In this document: in pieces, positions 30,611 through 40,818 of the stretch | Layout of the letters: every line of letters starts with the position of its first letter | How positions within the stretch are numbered: the stretch's first letter is position 1 | Source of the DNA: Candidatus Zixiibacteriota bacterium | GTDB taxonomy: Bacteria; Zixibacteria; MSB-5A5; WJJR01 | Direction: 5' to 3' | Assembly: GCA_036397555.1 (NCBI GenBank) | Contig: DASWIS010000025.1 | Location: 121,885 to 185,884, forward strand | Length of the DNA: 64,000 nucleotides | Made by a program: the position numbers and the translations under genes | The notes under the pieces: model-generated | The model's database searches: none | Told to the model about the DNA's origin: nothing | The model's input: only the letters and a program-made list of their open reading frames with translations

Positions 30611-31969
30611 ATGGATATTATCGTCATCGGTTTAGGGGAGGTCGGCAAGCACATCGCCGGCGTGCTGGCCTCCGAGGGCCAGAATGTTACGCTCATCGAT
30701 TCCTCCGAGAGCGCGCTGAGCCAGGCGCGCGAATCGATGGATGTTATGACGCTCTGCGGAGACGGCGGACGAATCTCAACATTGAACCAGGCCAACGTCG
30801 CCGGGACCGAACTGGTCATCGCGGTCACCGATAACGACGAAGTCAATCTGCTGGCCTGCCTGATGGCGAAGAAACTCGGTGCGGAACGTGTGATTGCGCG
30901 TGTCTCCGACACCGATGATCCGCTGGCTGAGGACAGTACGTGGGCCGCGAATCTCGGAATCGACCTCGTCATCAGTCCCGAACGCGCGGCCGCAGTCGAA
31001 ATCGCGAGGATTGTCGAGACGACGGGCGTCACGTGGGTGGAGTCGTTCGGGGACGAACGGGTCGCCATGGTCCGTATGCGGATTCGAGAGGAATCCGCGC
31101 CCGCCGTGGGTCGGTCGCTTCTGGAATTGCGGCTTCCGCAGAATGTCCTGGTGGCGGCGATTCGTCGCAACGGACACCTGATCATCCCCGACGGAAGCGA
31201 GCGCCTCGCCGATTCCGATGAGTTGTATTTGATCGGAAAGACCGATGTCCTGCCGGAGGCGAGAACAGTCCTGGCCGGCCCGCAGAAACCCGTGTCGAAG
31301 GCGGTGATCGTCGGGGCCTCGCCGGTCGGACGTGCGCTGGCGCAGCTCCTGGAGGAGTCGAAGATCGACACATTCGTGGTCGAGAGGAGTGCGGAACGGG
31401 CCGAGGCCATGGCCATGCAGATTCGCCGCGGCGTGGTGGTTCGGGGTGACGCCACCAGCAGCGGGTTCATTCGCGCAGAGAACCTCAACAATGCGGACGT
31501 GCTGATCGCCGCGACTAAAAGCGATGAAGTGAACTTGATGGCCGGGCTGATCGCCAAGAAATCAGGAATCGCCAGCACGATCGTCGTGTCGCACAAGCCG
31601 GACTACATGTCCATTTATGAAGAACTGGGCATCGATACGGCCATCTCTCCGCGGTTGCTGGCGGCCAATCAGATTCTGCGCTACGTGCGTCGCGGTCGCG
31701 TGCTGTCGGTGAGCGTTCTTGCCGACGGAGCGGCTGAGTTCCTGGAAATGCAGGCGGAGGCGCGTACGCGGATCACATCGACCCCACTGAAGGACGTCGG
31801 TTTCCCCAAGGGCGTTCGCGTCGGGGCGGTCGTCACCGACGATGATGTCACGGTTCCCGGCGGCGACTTCGTCATCCCGGCGCATTCGCGCGTAATCGTT
31901 TTAACCACGCCCGAACAGCGGCAGGCGGTCGAGCGCCTGTTCCGCAAGCGCTCCTTCTCCATGTCCTGA
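30611..31969 (+). CDS. trkA: Trk potassium uptake NAD-binding protein TrkA
   Basis: A 452-residue cytosolic gating subunit for TrkH. It has two tandem RCK units, each a Rossmann nucleotide-binding domain plus a TrkA-C ligand domain. Unit 1 begins MDIIVIGLGEVGKHIAGVL (GxGxxG) with the acidic end of strand 2 at LIDSS, and its TrkA-C is around residues 140-215. Unit 2 starts at KAVIVGASPVGRALAQLLEE (about 230-250), with its own TrkA-C at about 365-450. It ends 15 bases before trkH. TrkA-C domains bind c-di-AMP in several Gram-positive potassium systems, and this window also encodes CdaA. Confidence 0.95.
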   Translation: MDIIVIGLGEVGKHIAGVLASEGQNVTLIDSSESALSQARESMDVMTLCGDGGRISTLNQANVAGTELVIAVTDNDEVNLLACLMAKKLGAERVIARVSDTDDPLAEDSTWAANLGIDLVISPERAAAVEIARIVETTGVTWVESFGDERVAMVRMRIREESAPAVGRSLLELRLPQNVLVAAIRRNGHLIIPDGSERLADSDELYLIGKTDVLPEARTVLAGPQKPVSKAVIVGASPVGRALAQLLEESKIDTFVVERSAERAEAMAMQIRRGVVVRGDATSSGFIRAENLNNADVLIAATKSDEVNLMAGLIAKKSGIASTIVVSHKPDYMSIYEELGIDTAISPRLLAANQILRYVRRGRVLSVSVLADGAAEFLEMQAEARTRITSTPLKDVGFPKGVRVGAVVTDDDVTVPGGDFVIPAHSRVIVLTTPEQRQAVERLFRKRSFSMS

Positions 31970-31983
31970 ACGGACACGTATCC

Positions 31984-33429
31984 ATGAATGTGCGATCCGT
32001 CGTCCGCATGATCGGCCTGTTGCTTGTGGTCGAGGCGGGGTTTATGACGACCTCGATCGGGTGGGCGATCCGGGACGGCGATGTGGACTCGCTGCAACAC
32101 TTCATCATCGCGTCGCTGATTACCGGGCTGGCGGGCTCTGTTTGCTTTGTCGTGGGACGCTCAGCGCCGACGATGATCCGCGCGCGGGATGCGTTGGCGA
32201 CCGTCGGGATCGGCTGGCTGCTGGTGGGGGCGTTCGGCGCGATCCCCTATCTGCTGGAGGGTGCATTGACACATCCGGCCGACGCGTTCTTCGAATCGGC
32301 TTCCGGATTCACGACGACCGGTGCGACAGTGATCCGCGATGTCGAGATTCTGAGCCGGTCGCTGTTGTGGTGGCGTTCGCTGACGCAATGGATGGGAGGC
32401 GTCGGCATCGTTGTCCTTTTTATTGCCGTTTTCCCGCACCTGGGCGTCGGAGCGAGCCATCTGTTCCGCTCGGAAACGACCGGGCCGATTACGGAACGGC
32501 TGCGTCCCAAGCTGCGGCACACGTCGCGGCTGCTGTGGTACATTTATGTGGGACTGACCGGGGCCTGCGCGACGCTGCTGATCGTCGCCGGTATGGAGCC
32601 GTTCGATGCCATCTGTCATGCGTTCACGACATTGGCAACCGGCGGCTTCTCAACAAAGAACGCCAGCATCGCGGCGTATTCGTCGATCTCGATCGAACTC
32701 ATCATACTTCTGTTCATGTTTCTGGCGGGGATCAACTTCGGCCTTTACTACCGAGCGGCTTCCGGGCAGCCGGGGGAGCTTTGGCGTGATGCGGAGTTTC
32801 GCACGTATACTGCGGTGGTCGTAGTCGCAACCGTTCTTGTTACCGCCGCCATCTTGCCACAGAAAGAGACGTTGGGGCACGCCCTTCGATACTCCGTGTT
32901 TCAGGTCGTCTCACTTCAGACCGCAACCGGTCACGCGTCCGACGACTTTGACCGGTACCCCGAGTTCGCGCGTCTCTTGCTGCTGAGTCTGATGTTTGTC
33001 GGGGGCTCAGCGGGTTCCACGGCGGGCGGAATCAAGGTCATTCGCATCCTTGTTTTGGGGCGCGCGCTGGTCAACCAGCTCGTCAAATCGTTTCAGCCCA
33101 GTGCCGTGCTGGCGGTCCGCGTCGGTCAAGCGGCTCTGGACTCGGGAACGGTCAAGAGCATCAGTGTGTTTTTTGCGGCGTTTCTCGGCGTCTTTCTTTT
33201 TGGCACACTTTTGTTGACGATGATGGGGCTGGATATTATCAGTGCGGCATCGGCGGCAGTCGCATGCCAGTCGAACGTTGGACCGGGGCTGGGCACCGTT
33301 GGCCCCACCAAGAATTTCGCTGCGGTCCCCCATGCCGGGAAAATGATCCTCAGCTTCATGATGATCGCCGGACGCCTGGAAATCATGACGGTGCTGGCGC
33401 TGCTTGTTCCCGCATTCTGGCGCCGGTAG
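31984..33429 (+). CDS. trkH: Trk potassium uptake channel subunit TrkH
   Basis: A 481-residue inner-membrane potassium transporter with about ten hydrophobic segments arranged as four membrane-pore-membrane repeats. Filter-loop regions with the typical glycine are visible: SASGFTTTGATVIRD, FTTLATGGFSTKNAS, LQTATGHASDDFD and ACQSNVGPGLGTVGP. The GSAGSTAGGIKVIR loop before the last repeat is the family's intramembrane gating loop. It is complete. It is coupled to trkA, 15 bases upstream. Downstream is a perfect 13-bp hairpin shared with the convergent esterase gene. Confidence 0.95.
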   Translation: MNVRSVVRMIGLLLVVEAGFMTTSIGWAIRDGDVDSLQHFIIASLITGLAGSVCFVVGRSAPTMIRARDALATVGIGWLLVGAFGAIPYLLEGALTHPADAFFESASGFTTTGATVIRDVEILSRSLLWWRSLTQWMGGVGIVVLFIAVFPHLGVGASHLFRSETTGPITERLRPKLRHTSRLLWYIYVGLTGACATLLIVAGMEPFDAICHAFTTLATGGFSTKNASIAAYSSISIELIILLFMFLAGINFGLYYRAASGQPGELWRDAEFRTYTAVVVVATVLVTAAILPQKETLGHALRYSVFQVVSLQTATGHASDDFDRYPEFARLLLLSLMFVGGSAGSTAGGIKVIRILVLGRALVNQLVKSFQPSAVLAVRVGQAALDSGTVKSISVFFAAFLGVFLFGTLLLTMMGLDIISAASAAVACQSNVGPGLGTVGPTKNFAAVPHAGKMILSFMMIAGRLEIMTVLALLVPAFWRR

Positions 33430-33451
33430 TCATGTAGCGCGTACGACAATA

Positions 33452-33482
33452 CGGGCCGCCTGCGGGATTCGCAGGCGGCCCG
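33452..33482. terminator. bidirectional hairpin between trkH and the esterase-fold gene
   Basis: CGGGCCGCCTGCG (33452-33464), loop GGATT, and CGCAGGCGGCCCG (33470-33482) form a perfect 13-bp stem between two convergent genes. There is no T-tract, so Rho-independent termination is plausible but not certain. Confidence 0.6.
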
Positions 33483-33504
33483 TCGATACATATCGCGATG
33501 ACGA

Positions 33505-34833
33505 TCAGGGCTGCGGCGGTGTTGGCGGACGCGTAAAGGATTGATCGTGAAACTTGATGATGGTCCGCAGCCGATCGGCGATCAACTGACTATGCCCGGC
33601 CACGACGCGGCCGAATCCCTCGTATTCGATGAATTCGTGTGCGACTCCCGCCTCCATCAATGTCTGGTGGAAATCCTGGTTCATTCCCAAATAGCCGAGT
33701 TCGTCTTCGACGCCGCAGTCGATGTATATTGACATATCTTCCATAAACATGGGATCGGCCCCGCGCTTCTGCAGGAAAATGTTCTTGATGTCCGAAGAAT
33801 CCCTCCAGAGCGCCCAAATCGAATCGACCAGCACCCCCTGCTGATCGAACAGCATGTTCAGGCCGACACCGAGCGTATCCGCGCCGCGATCGGTCAACTC
33901 GAGTGTGTAGGATCCGGCCGCGCGCGGCGAGAAGAAATCCCACGGATAGATCGTATCCTTGCGCACAACGAACGGCAATTGGACAATGAGCGTGCCGACC
34001 GAGTCGAAGGTCCGCAGCGGGTGAGGTGAGAACGCCGCGGCCATGGCGGCGTACAGCCGCGTCGCCGGACGCGTCAGCCCCGCTTCAATGAGGTTGTAGA
34101 CATCGCTGTCCGGATCGGGCACGATGATGCTGTTTTCCGTGAACACCTGATCCAGTAACCCGCCATCGCTGAGTATGCCGAAATCGGAATCGACATCGCC
34201 GAAAGACAACGGGCCCGACATCGAGGACACGGCTCCGAACATTTCCGGATGCTGCATGGCATAGTACATCGCGCCGTATCCGCCCATGCCGTGCCCGGAG
34301 ATGGCCCGCGCCCGCCGCCCGCCACCGGTGTAGACGCGCGTGGTCCGTTCCATGTGCGCGATCAGTTCACTCAGCAGCGCTTCATATCGTCCCAGGGTCG
34401 ATGCATCGCGGTAATACGAGCCACCGAGGTTGTTCGATGCATCGACCGTCACTACCATCATGCGGCCGATTTCATTGTTGCGGTACAGGTCGTCGAGAAT
34501 CTCCTGCAGATTGTAACGCTCAAAGTAGTCCGCGCCCCCCGGCACACCCGGCTCGAGGAAATCGTGCAGCAGGTAGAGCACCGGAAACGGCTGCTGCGGC
34601 AGATTCGTCGGCAGCGGTGTCGCGTACGCGGTGTAGATGAATCGCGCCGTGGGATCGCCGAAGTCGTTGCGCCGCAGTATATCAAAGCTCGTCGTCTGAA
34701 TCTCCGGCGTGGTCGTGTTGGTCCCATCGGGAAACAATGGCCCTTCCCGCTCGGCGCAGTTGGTGAGCATCGCCGACGGGATTCCGACCGCCAGGAGTAT
34801 CATGAGACGCGTCTTAAGTCTTGTGCTCAGCAT
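33505..34833 (-). CDS. secreted esterase-D-like alpha/beta-hydrolase with Gly at the nucleophile position
   Basis: A 442-residue exported protein. The N-terminus is hydrophobic (LMILLAVGIPSAMLT) with a following Cys at 26 that may be a lipidation site, though LTNC is not a canonical lipobox. The fold is that of the putative-esterase family: FPVLYLLHDFLEPG (83-96), MMVVTVDASNN (125-135), an elbow AISGHGMGGYGAM (177-189) and the C-terminal DCGVEDELGY and VVAGHSQLI with acid and histidine. The usual elbow GHSMGG has Ser, but here position 182 is Gly, and the DNA reads GGC. The enzyme may be inactive or use another mechanism. It is followed downstream by trkH convergently. Confidence 0.8.
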   Translation of the reverse strand: MLSTRLKTRLMILLAVGIPSAMLTNCAEREGPLFPDGTNTTTPEIQTTSFDILRRNDFGDPTARFIYTAYATPLPTNLPQQPFPVLYLLHDFLEPGVPGGADYFERYNLQEILDDLYRNNEIGRMMVVTVDASNNLGGSYYRDASTLGRYEALLSELIAHMERTTRVYTGGGRRARAISGHGMGGYGAMYYAMQHPEMFGAVSSMSGPLSFGDVDSDFGILSDGGLLDQVFTENSIIVPDPDSDVYNLIEAGLTRPATRLYAAMAAAFSPHPLRTFDSVGTLIVQLPFVVRKDTIYPWDFFSPRAAGSYTLELTDRGADTLGVGLNMLFDQQGVLVDSIWALWRDSSDIKNIFLQKRGADPMFMEDMSIYIDCGVEDELGYLGMNQDFHQTLMEAGVAHEFIEYEGFGRVVAGHSQLIADRLRTIIKFHDQSFTRPPTPPQP

Positions 34834-34851
34834 CGTGCTCTCTCTCCCGCC

Positions 34852-36312
34852 TCAAAAGCCATAAGTGATGGAGAACAGTGTTTCATACCGTGTCTGTGAG
34901 TACTGGCCGGGGAACACGTCGACGGCCGGATCGCCCTCCCCGCCGGCAATGTGCTTCTCCGAATAGAACGCCAGCTCCTGCGCGGCGGCAAAAGTCCAGC
35001 GTCCGGTCACCGAATACGCGACGCCGCCGGTGACTCCGACGCTGCTGCCCAGCGAGGGAAAGCTGATCGAGGACGTTCGGTCATTGGACGCGCTCCCGTC
35101 GTAGTAGGCTCCGCCGAGAACGGCCACATTCTCCCTCAGCACGTATTCAAACCCTCCGGAGACGCGGATCTGGTCTTCCCACTCGAACGGGACCGTTACG
35201 GACTCGACCAAGAGCGTATCCAATTGCCGATTAAGCGCGCCATCCGTAAACTCGAATGTCCATTCATCGACCGACGACCAGAACGTTAACGCGGCGTCGA
35301 AGGCCAGCGTCAGCCGTTCCCCAGCGCGGATGCCAACGCCGGCGCCGACCTCCGCCGGAAGGTCCAAATCAAACTTGTAGTTCGACGAGGAATGCTCCTC
35401 GGCGCTTCGACCCGGGTTGTCAACACCGGCATAAAAGGTCCTTTGGAATCCATCGAGGATCATGAGACTGTCGAGCGGAAAGTCCCGGGGCCATGCCATG
35501 TCGAGCGTCGCCGTGCCCTCCATCGGGATGTGCACCGGGCTTTGAACACTCAGCCCGACGGACACGTTGTCGGAAGCGCGCCAGAACAAGCCGACGTTGG
35601 CGCCGACCCCGAAGCCATTGCCGTCGGTGCGGAAATCGGCCGCAAATGAGTGGAAGGGATAGACATCGTAGGGGGCGTCCATGGTGTTATCAACGAAAAG
35701 AATGCGATTGTAAACCAGGTCGCCGTTGGTCAGCGCAATCCCCGCGCCAAGAGAAAAGTTCTCACCAAACTTTCGCGCGACGACCGGATGAATGTCCAGC
35801 ACATCCATATCCGTCCGGTATTCCTGCTTGGGAAATTCGTAGTCGGTGTCGTACGCCGATGGTTGTGCGTAAATGTCCCAGCCGAAGTTAACATCGTGTG
35901 GCCAGAAAACCGCCGCGCCCAGCGCGAGCCCTTCGGTTTGCTCGGGAAGGTAGACTCCACCCATCGAGGGCGTCGGCCAGAGGTCATCCACCGGGAAATT
36001 GTCCTTGCCGTTGGCCCAATGGAAGCCGAGATCGGCGCCGCTACCGGATACATCGGGATTGTAGGTCAGCCGCGGGCTGTATAATCCCAGCGTGAGATTC
36101 AATTGGTTGGACTCCATGAACGCCAGCCCGGCAGGGTTGTAGCGCGCTGCGCTCCAGTCATCGGCCAGGCCGCGAAATGATCCGCCCATTGAGCGCGCTT
36201 TAATTCCAACGCCGGGGACGGCGAACCCGGCAGCGTACGTTGGCGTTGTGATGCCCACGGCGAACAGTGCCGCGACCGCACAACACACAGTGCTTAACAT
36301 CGTTCGATTCAT
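34852..36312 (-). CDS. FadL/OmpP1/TodX-family outer-membrane transport protein
   Basis: A protein of about 486 residues forming a 14-strand outer-membrane barrel that imports hydrophobic compounds such as fatty acids. I use the ATG at 36312, giving a signal peptide MNRTMLSTVCCAVAALFAVG and a mature start near AAGFAVPGVGIKARSMGG, the typical FadL N-terminus (Ala-Gly-Phe). The SD-like GGAG lies 17 bases away but only 8 from a TTG at 36321, so a TTG start adding three residues is possible. Family motifs follow: ARYNPAGLAFMESNQLNL and alternating aromatic strands to the end, which terminates in TLFSITYGF, a C-terminal barrel signature. The esterase-fold gene follows 18 bases downstream. Confidence 0.88.
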   Translation of the reverse strand: MNRTMLSTVCCAVAALFAVGITTPTYAAGFAVPGVGIKARSMGGSFRGLADDWSAARYNPAGLAFMESNQLNLTLGLYSPRLTYNPDVSGSGADLGFHWANGKDNFPVDDLWPTPSMGGVYLPEQTEGLALGAAVFWPHDVNFGWDIYAQPSAYDTDYEFPKQEYRTDMDVLDIHPVVARKFGENFSLGAGIALTNGDLVYNRILFVDNTMDAPYDVYPFHSFAADFRTDGNGFGVGANVGLFWRASDNVSVGLSVQSPVHIPMEGTATLDMAWPRDFPLDSLMILDGFQRTFYAGVDNPGRSAEEHSSSNYKFDLDLPAEVGAGVGIRAGERLTLAFDAALTFWSSVDEWTFEFTDGALNRQLDTLLVESVTVPFEWEDQIRVSGGFEYVLRENVAVLGGAYYDGSASNDRTSSISFPSLGSSVGVTGGVAYSVTGRWTFAAAQELAFYSEKHIAGGEGDPAVDVFPGQYSQTRYETLFSITYGF

Positions 36313-36678
36313 AGCGATCAATTGCGCAGCTCCTGGATTGAAGTGCTGAGAGTTCACGGAGAATACCGAGTCATTGGTTCACGGCCGAAGAAAGCAGCCG
36401 GCAATCTAAAACTCGGTTACGACCGGGGTCAAACGCTTTCTGGATTTCCGGTTATGGGCCTCCCACATGCTTTTTCTCAGCACGGTAGACTGCCCCATCG
36501 GGCCAGTCAATCCCATTACAGCCGGGCTGTGGGTTTATTCCCGCCATTTCGAATCTCTTCGCGAAGCCCAGTCACATTCTCCGACTAACGATTGCACGAG
36601 TGGATCGCGCTGAATAACTTGCTAAATTCGCTCCGGGGCGCGAGTCGATGCCGTCGGGCGCTATCACAGTGAGGATAT
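36313..36678. other. divergent intergenic region between the FadL-type gene and uvrA
   Basis: The region holds no supported gene. A sigma70-like promoter for uvrA is visible near its right end (separate entry). I see no LexA-type palindrome upstream of uvrA, so SOS control is not supported. The minus-strand promoter for the FadL-type gene could not be identified. Confidence 0.5.
36592..36620 (+). promoter_or_regulatory. candidate sigma70-type promoter of uvrA
   Basis: TTGCAC (36592-36597), a 17-base spacer and TAACTT (36615-36620) lie about 60 bases before the uvrA ATG. The match is moderate. Confidence 0.4.
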
Positions 36679-39570
36679 ATGCCGGGGAGTATTCACATCA
36701 AAGGCGCCCGTGAGCACAATCTCAAGAATCTCGATCTGGAGATCCCCCGGGATAAGCTGGTGGTGATTACCGGCTTGTCCGGATCGGGCAAGTCGTCTCT
36801 GGCCTTCGACACGATCTACGCGGAGGGGCAGCGGCGCTATGTCGAGTCGCTGTCGGCGTATGCCCGTCAGTTTCTCGGTCTGATGGAGAAACCGGATGTC
36901 GATTTCATCGACGGCCTCTCCCCCGCCATCTCGATCGAGCAGCGCAGCTCGGCCCGCAACCCCCGTTCGACGGTCGGCACAGTGACGGAGATCTACGATT
37001 ACCTGCGGTTGCTTTTTGCTCGGGTTGGCCAGCCCCATTGCTTCAAGTGCAAGCGCCCGATCGCGCGGCAGACAGTCTCGCAGATGGTCGACCGGGTTCT
37101 CGAACTGCCGATGAAAGCGCGCATCATGGTCTTGGCGCCGTTGGTCGTGGGCCGCAAGGGCGAGCATCGTGACATCTTAGAGCAAATCAAGCGCAAGGGC
37201 CTGATCCGCGTCCGGGTCGACGGCGAGGTCTGCGATCTGGAGGAAGTCCCCAAACTCAACAAGAAAACCAAGCACACGATCGAGGCGGTCGTGGATCGTC
37301 TTGTGATCGGTCCGGATGTCAAAACGCGCCTGGCCGATTCGCTGGAAACATCCCTGCACCTGTCCGGCGGCAAGGCGCGCGTGGCGGTGCCCAAGTGTGA
37401 GGAGATACTGTTCTCGGAAGAATTCGCCTGCCCCCATTGCGGAATCTCATTCGAAGAGCCCACGCCGCGCCTGTTCTCATTCAACTCGCCTTTCGGTGCG
37501 TGTCCCACGTGCGATGGTCTCGGCCAGAAGATGGAGATCGATCCCGATTTGGTTGTGCCCGACCCCAAGCGCTCGATCTTCGAAGGCGCGATCACGCCAT
37601 GGGGCGAGGACCCGGCCAACTGGTATCGGTACATGCTGCGCGGCGTCGCCAATCACTTCAATTTCAACTTCAAAACGCGATTCTGTGATCTGCCCGCGGA
37701 AGCGCGCCGCGTCGTGCTGTTCGGATCGGGCGGAAAAGAATTCAAGTACTCTTACGAGCACCGCGGCGGCAAAGGCAAAGGAGAGTTCACCGGGGCATTC
37801 GAGGGCGTCATTCCCAACCTCGAGCGACGGTACCGCCAGACCGAATCGTCGTCCGTCAGGCATTGGATCGAGCAGTACATGCGCGTGACGCCGTGCCCGA
37901 CCTGCAAAGGCGCCCGCCTGAAGCCCGAGGCGCTGTCGGTCAGGGTCGGCGAGCGGTCGATTCAGGACGTCGTGGGAATGTCGATCCGGCTCGCCGCCGG
38001 GTTTTTCGGCGAGCTGCGATTGAGTGCGCGGGACAAGCAAATTGCGCGACAAATACTCAAAGAGATCAACGAGCGCCTGCGTTTCCTGATCAACGTTGGG
38101 CTGGATTACATTACGCTGGACCGTGCTGCCCAGACACTCTCCGGGGGCGAAGCGCAACGCATCCGTTTGGCAACGCAGGTCGGGTCCCGGCTGGTGGGGG
38201 TCCTGTACATTCTGGACGAACCGTCCATCGGCCTGCACCAACGCGACAACCGCCGGCTCCTTGACACGTTGACCGGGCTGCGCGATTTGGGAAATACGGT
38301 CGTCGTTGTCGAGCATGACCGTGAGACGATCGAGTCGGCCGACTATGTCGTCGATCTGGGCCCCGGCGCCGGAAAGAACGGTGGTGAGATTGTGGCCGTC
38401 GGAAAGCCGTCGCAGATCAAACGAGCCCGCGGGTCGCTGACGGGTCAGTATCTCTCGCACAAAAGAAGCATCCCGGTCCCCGTCACGAGGCGCTCCGACA
38501 ACGGACGATCAATCCGTCTGGCCGGGGCGTCCGGCAACAATCTCAAGAGCGTGACCGTGGAAGTGCCGTTGGGATTGTTGACGTGCGTGACGGGTGTCTC
38601 GGGATCGGGGAAATCGACGCTCATCAACGAGACGCTGTACCGGATTCTGGCCGATCACTTCTACAACGCGCGCCAGGCGCCGCTGGAATACAAGCAGATC
38701 AGCGGATTGGATCAGATCGACAAAGTCATCGATATCGACCAATCGCCGATCGGGCGCACGCCGCGCTCCAATCCGGCGACGTATACGGGGGTGTTCACAC
38801 ATATCCGTGACTTGTTCGCCCAGCTTCCCGATGCCAGGATACGCGGGTACGATCCGGGACGGTTTTCATTCAACGTGAAAGGGGGGCGCTGCGAGGCGTG
38901 CGAGGGCGACGGCATCCTCAAGATCGAGATGCACTTTCTGCCCGATGTCTATGTCCCCTGCGAGGTGTGCAAGGGGAAACGGTACAATCGCGAGACACTG
39001 GAAGTGCTCTACAAAGGCAAGAGCATTGCGGACGTGCTGGACATGACGGTCGACGAAGCGCTGGAGTTCTTCGTCAGCATCCCCAGGATCAAAAACAAGC
39101 TGATCACTCTGTCGCGCGTCGGACTGGGGTACATCCACCTGGGTCAGCAGGCGACGACGTTGTCGGGCGGCGAGGCGCAGCGTGTCAAGCTCTCGACGGA
39201 GCTGTCCCGCAGTGCGACCGGACGCACACTGTACATTCTCGATGAGCCGACCACCGGATTGCATTTCGAAGATATCCGCATGCTGCTGGAGGTTCTCAAT
39301 GAACTGGTCGACCGCGGCAATACGGTCGTGGTCATCGAGCACAACCTCGATGTCATCAAGACCGCCGACTGGATCATCGACCTGGGCCCGGAGGGCGGCG
39401 ATGACGGCGGAGAGATCATTGCGTGCGGGACACCGGAGGAGGTCGTCAAGATCAAGCGCTCGCACACCGGCTTGTTTCTGCGGCGCGAACTGGGCATGAG
39501 CGCACAGACCGGACAGAGAACGGCGGCGAGCCGGCGACAGCGGCGCATGGCCGAGGCGGCGGTCGCATGA
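36679..39570 (+). CDS. uvrA: excinuclease ABC subunit A
   Basis: A 963-residue cytosolic DNA-damage sensor of nucleotide excision repair, which loads UvrB. Two ABC ATPase modules are visible. Module 1 has Walker [13 protein letters not shown] (32-43), a first zinc finger around CPHCGISF...CPTCDGLG and signature [14 protein letters not shown]. Module 2 has Walker [14 protein letters not shown], a second zinc finger CEACEGDG...[10 protein letters not shown] and signature [14 protein letters not shown] with Walker [14 protein letters not shown]. It is full length, with a basic C-terminal tail. The ATG at 36679 follows GAGGATAT. The downstream gene is gcvT. Confidence 0.97.
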   Translation: MPGSIHIKGAREHNLKNLDLEIPRDKLVVITGLSGSGKSSLAFDTIYAEGQRRYVESLSAYARQFLGLMEKPDVDFIDGLSPAISIEQRSSARNPRSTVGTVTEIYDYLRLLFARVGQPHCFKCKRPIARQTVSQMVDRVLELPMKARIMVLAPLVVGRKGEHRDILEQIKRKGLIRVRVDGEVCDLEEVPKLNKKTKHTIEAVVDRLVIGPDVKTRLADSLETSLHLSGGKARVAVPKCEEILFSEEFACPHCGISFEEPTPRLFSFNSPFGACPTCDGLGQKMEIDPDLVVPDPKRSIFEGAITPWGEDPANWYRYMLRGVANHFNFNFKTRFCDLPAEARRVVLFGSGGKEFKYSYEHRGGKGKGEFTGAFEGVIPNLERRYRQTESSSVRHWIEQYMRVTPCPTCKGARLKPEALSVRVGERSIQDVVGMSIRLAAGFFGELRLSARDKQIARQILKEINERLRFLINVGLDYITLDRAAQTLSGGEAQRIRLATQVGSRLVGVLYILDEPSIGLHQRDNRRLLDTLTGLRDLGNTVVVVEHDRETIESADYVVDLGPGAGKNGGEIVAVGKPSQIKRARGSLTGQYLSHKRSIPVPVTRRSDNGRSIRLAGASGNNLKSVTVEVPLGLLTCVTGVSGSGKSTLINETLYRILADHFYNARQAPLEYKQISGLDQIDKVIDIDQSPIGRTPRSNPATYTGVFTHIRDLFAQLPDARIRGYDPGRFSFNVKGGRCEACEGDGILKIEMHFLPDVYVPCEVCKGKRYNRETLEVLYKGKSIADVLDMTVDEALEFFVSIPRIKNKLITLSRVGLGYIHLGQQATTLSGGEAQRVKLSTELSRSATGRTLYILDEPTTGLHFEDIRMLLEVLNELVDRGNTVVVIEHNLDVIKTADWIIDLGPEGGDDGGEIIACGTPEEVVKIKRSHTGLFLRRELGMSAQTGQRTAASRRQRRMAEAAVA

Positions 39571-39685
39571 CCAAAAGCCCTTGATCGTCCGCAGCAACTG
39601 AGGGAAGTTGACGTGATCGGAGCGCGATACGGCGCTGCGAGTGACTGGAGCCGACGGCACTCCTCGGAGATCAGGCGGCACTGTT

Positions 39686-40798
39686 ATGACCGACATTCCG
39701 GCCGACGCACGCGAGACACCACTGACGAAGGTGCATGAGTCGCTTGGGGCGCGGATGGCGCCGTTCGCCGGGTACAAGATGCCGATCCAGTACTCCGGCA
39801 TTATCCCCGAGCACAAGGCGGTGCGCACCGCCGCCGGGATTTTCGATCTGTCGCATATGGGCGAGATCGAAGTGTCCGGGCCGGGGATGCTCGACTTTCT
39901 CGAGCGGATGTTGACGAACGATGTCGGCGCCGTCGGTGTCTATCAGGCGCAGTACAACCTGATGCTCAATGACGACGGCGGCATCGTCGACGATCTGGTC
40001 CTCTACCATCTGCCCGGCAAAGCGTTCCTGGTCGTCAATGCCTCCAATATCGAGAAGGATTTCGATTGGCTGGCGTCTCATGCCCCGACCGGCGTTCAGG
40101 TCCGGAATCGGTCGTTCGATACCGCGTTGGTGGCGATTCAGGGACCAAGGGCCGCGGCGTTGGTCGGCAAGCTCATCGCATTCAACTTAGAACAGATCGG
40201 ATTCTACCACGCCGCGGTGGGCAATGTCGGCGGCACCGCTGTGCTGATTTCGCGTACCGGATACACCGGTGAGGATGGATTCGAAATCTATCTGCCCAAT
40301 GAACTGGCCAAGCCGTGCTGGGATGCGGCGATGATCGCCGGGGAGGAATTCGGCATCACGCCGATTGGCTTGGGTGCGCGCGATACGTTGCGGCTGGAAA
40401 TGAAGTACATGCTCTACGGCAACGATATCGACGACACGACCAATCCCATCGAAGCGGGATTGGGCTGGGTGGTGAAGATCGACAAACCGCACGATTTCAT
40501 CGGCAAGAAATTCGTCGCGGCGATGAAAGAGTCGGGGCCGCCGCGACGTTTGGTTTGCTTTACGATGGATCAGCGCGCCATCCCACGCAGCGGATGCGCC
40601 ATACATCAGGATGGCAAAGCCGTTGGAAGAGTGACCTCCGGGACCCACTCGCCGTCACTGGACAAAGGCATCGGTATCGGCTATGTCGAGCGTTCGGTGG
40701 GCAAAGTCGGCGACACTCTGGAGGTTATGATTCGCGACAGACCCGCACGCGCCACTCTCATCAAGCCGCCATTCGTGACCAACACCAGCCGCAAGTGA
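39686..40798 (+). CDS. gcvT: glycine cleavage system T protein (aminomethyltransferase)
   Basis: A 370-residue folate-binding aminomethyltransferase, releasing ammonia and forming methylene-tetrahydrofolate from the aminomethyl group on GcvH. I chose the ATG at 39686 (MTDIPADARETPL) because AGGCGG lies seven bases upstream and it matches family length. Key motifs are RMAPFAGYKMPIQY, the catalytic aspartate region GGIVDDLVLYHL, and RLEMKYMLYGNDID followed by TNPIEAGLGWVVK. C-terminal GRVTSGTHSPSLDKGIGIGYV is also typical. GcvH and GcvP are not nearby, so the other subunits must be elsewhere. comB follows 20 bases later. Confidence 0.94.
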   Translation: MTDIPADARETPLTKVHESLGARMAPFAGYKMPIQYSGIIPEHKAVRTAAGIFDLSHMGEIEVSGPGMLDFLERMLTNDVGAVGVYQAQYNLMLNDDGGIVDDLVLYHLPGKAFLVVNASNIEKDFDWLASHAPTGVQVRNRSFDTALVAIQGPRAAALVGKLIAFNLEQIGFYHAAVGNVGGTAVLISRTGYTGEDGFEIYLPNELAKPCWDAAMIAGEEFGITPIGLGARDTLRLEMKYMLYGNDIDDTTNPIEAGLGWVVKIDKPHDFIGKKFVAAMKESGPPRRLVCFTMDQRAIPRSGCAIHQDGKAVGRVTSGTHSPSLDKGIGIGYVERSVGKVGDTLEVMIRDRPARATLIKPPFVTNTSRK

Positions 40799-40818
40799 CG
40801 CGGCGCTCGAGTCCGCCC

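Noticed and set aside
40315..40818. A longer version of the comB frame extending into gcvT
   Set aside because: The extra residues overlap gcvT out of frame and lack similarity to ComB, so the start at 40819 is preferred.
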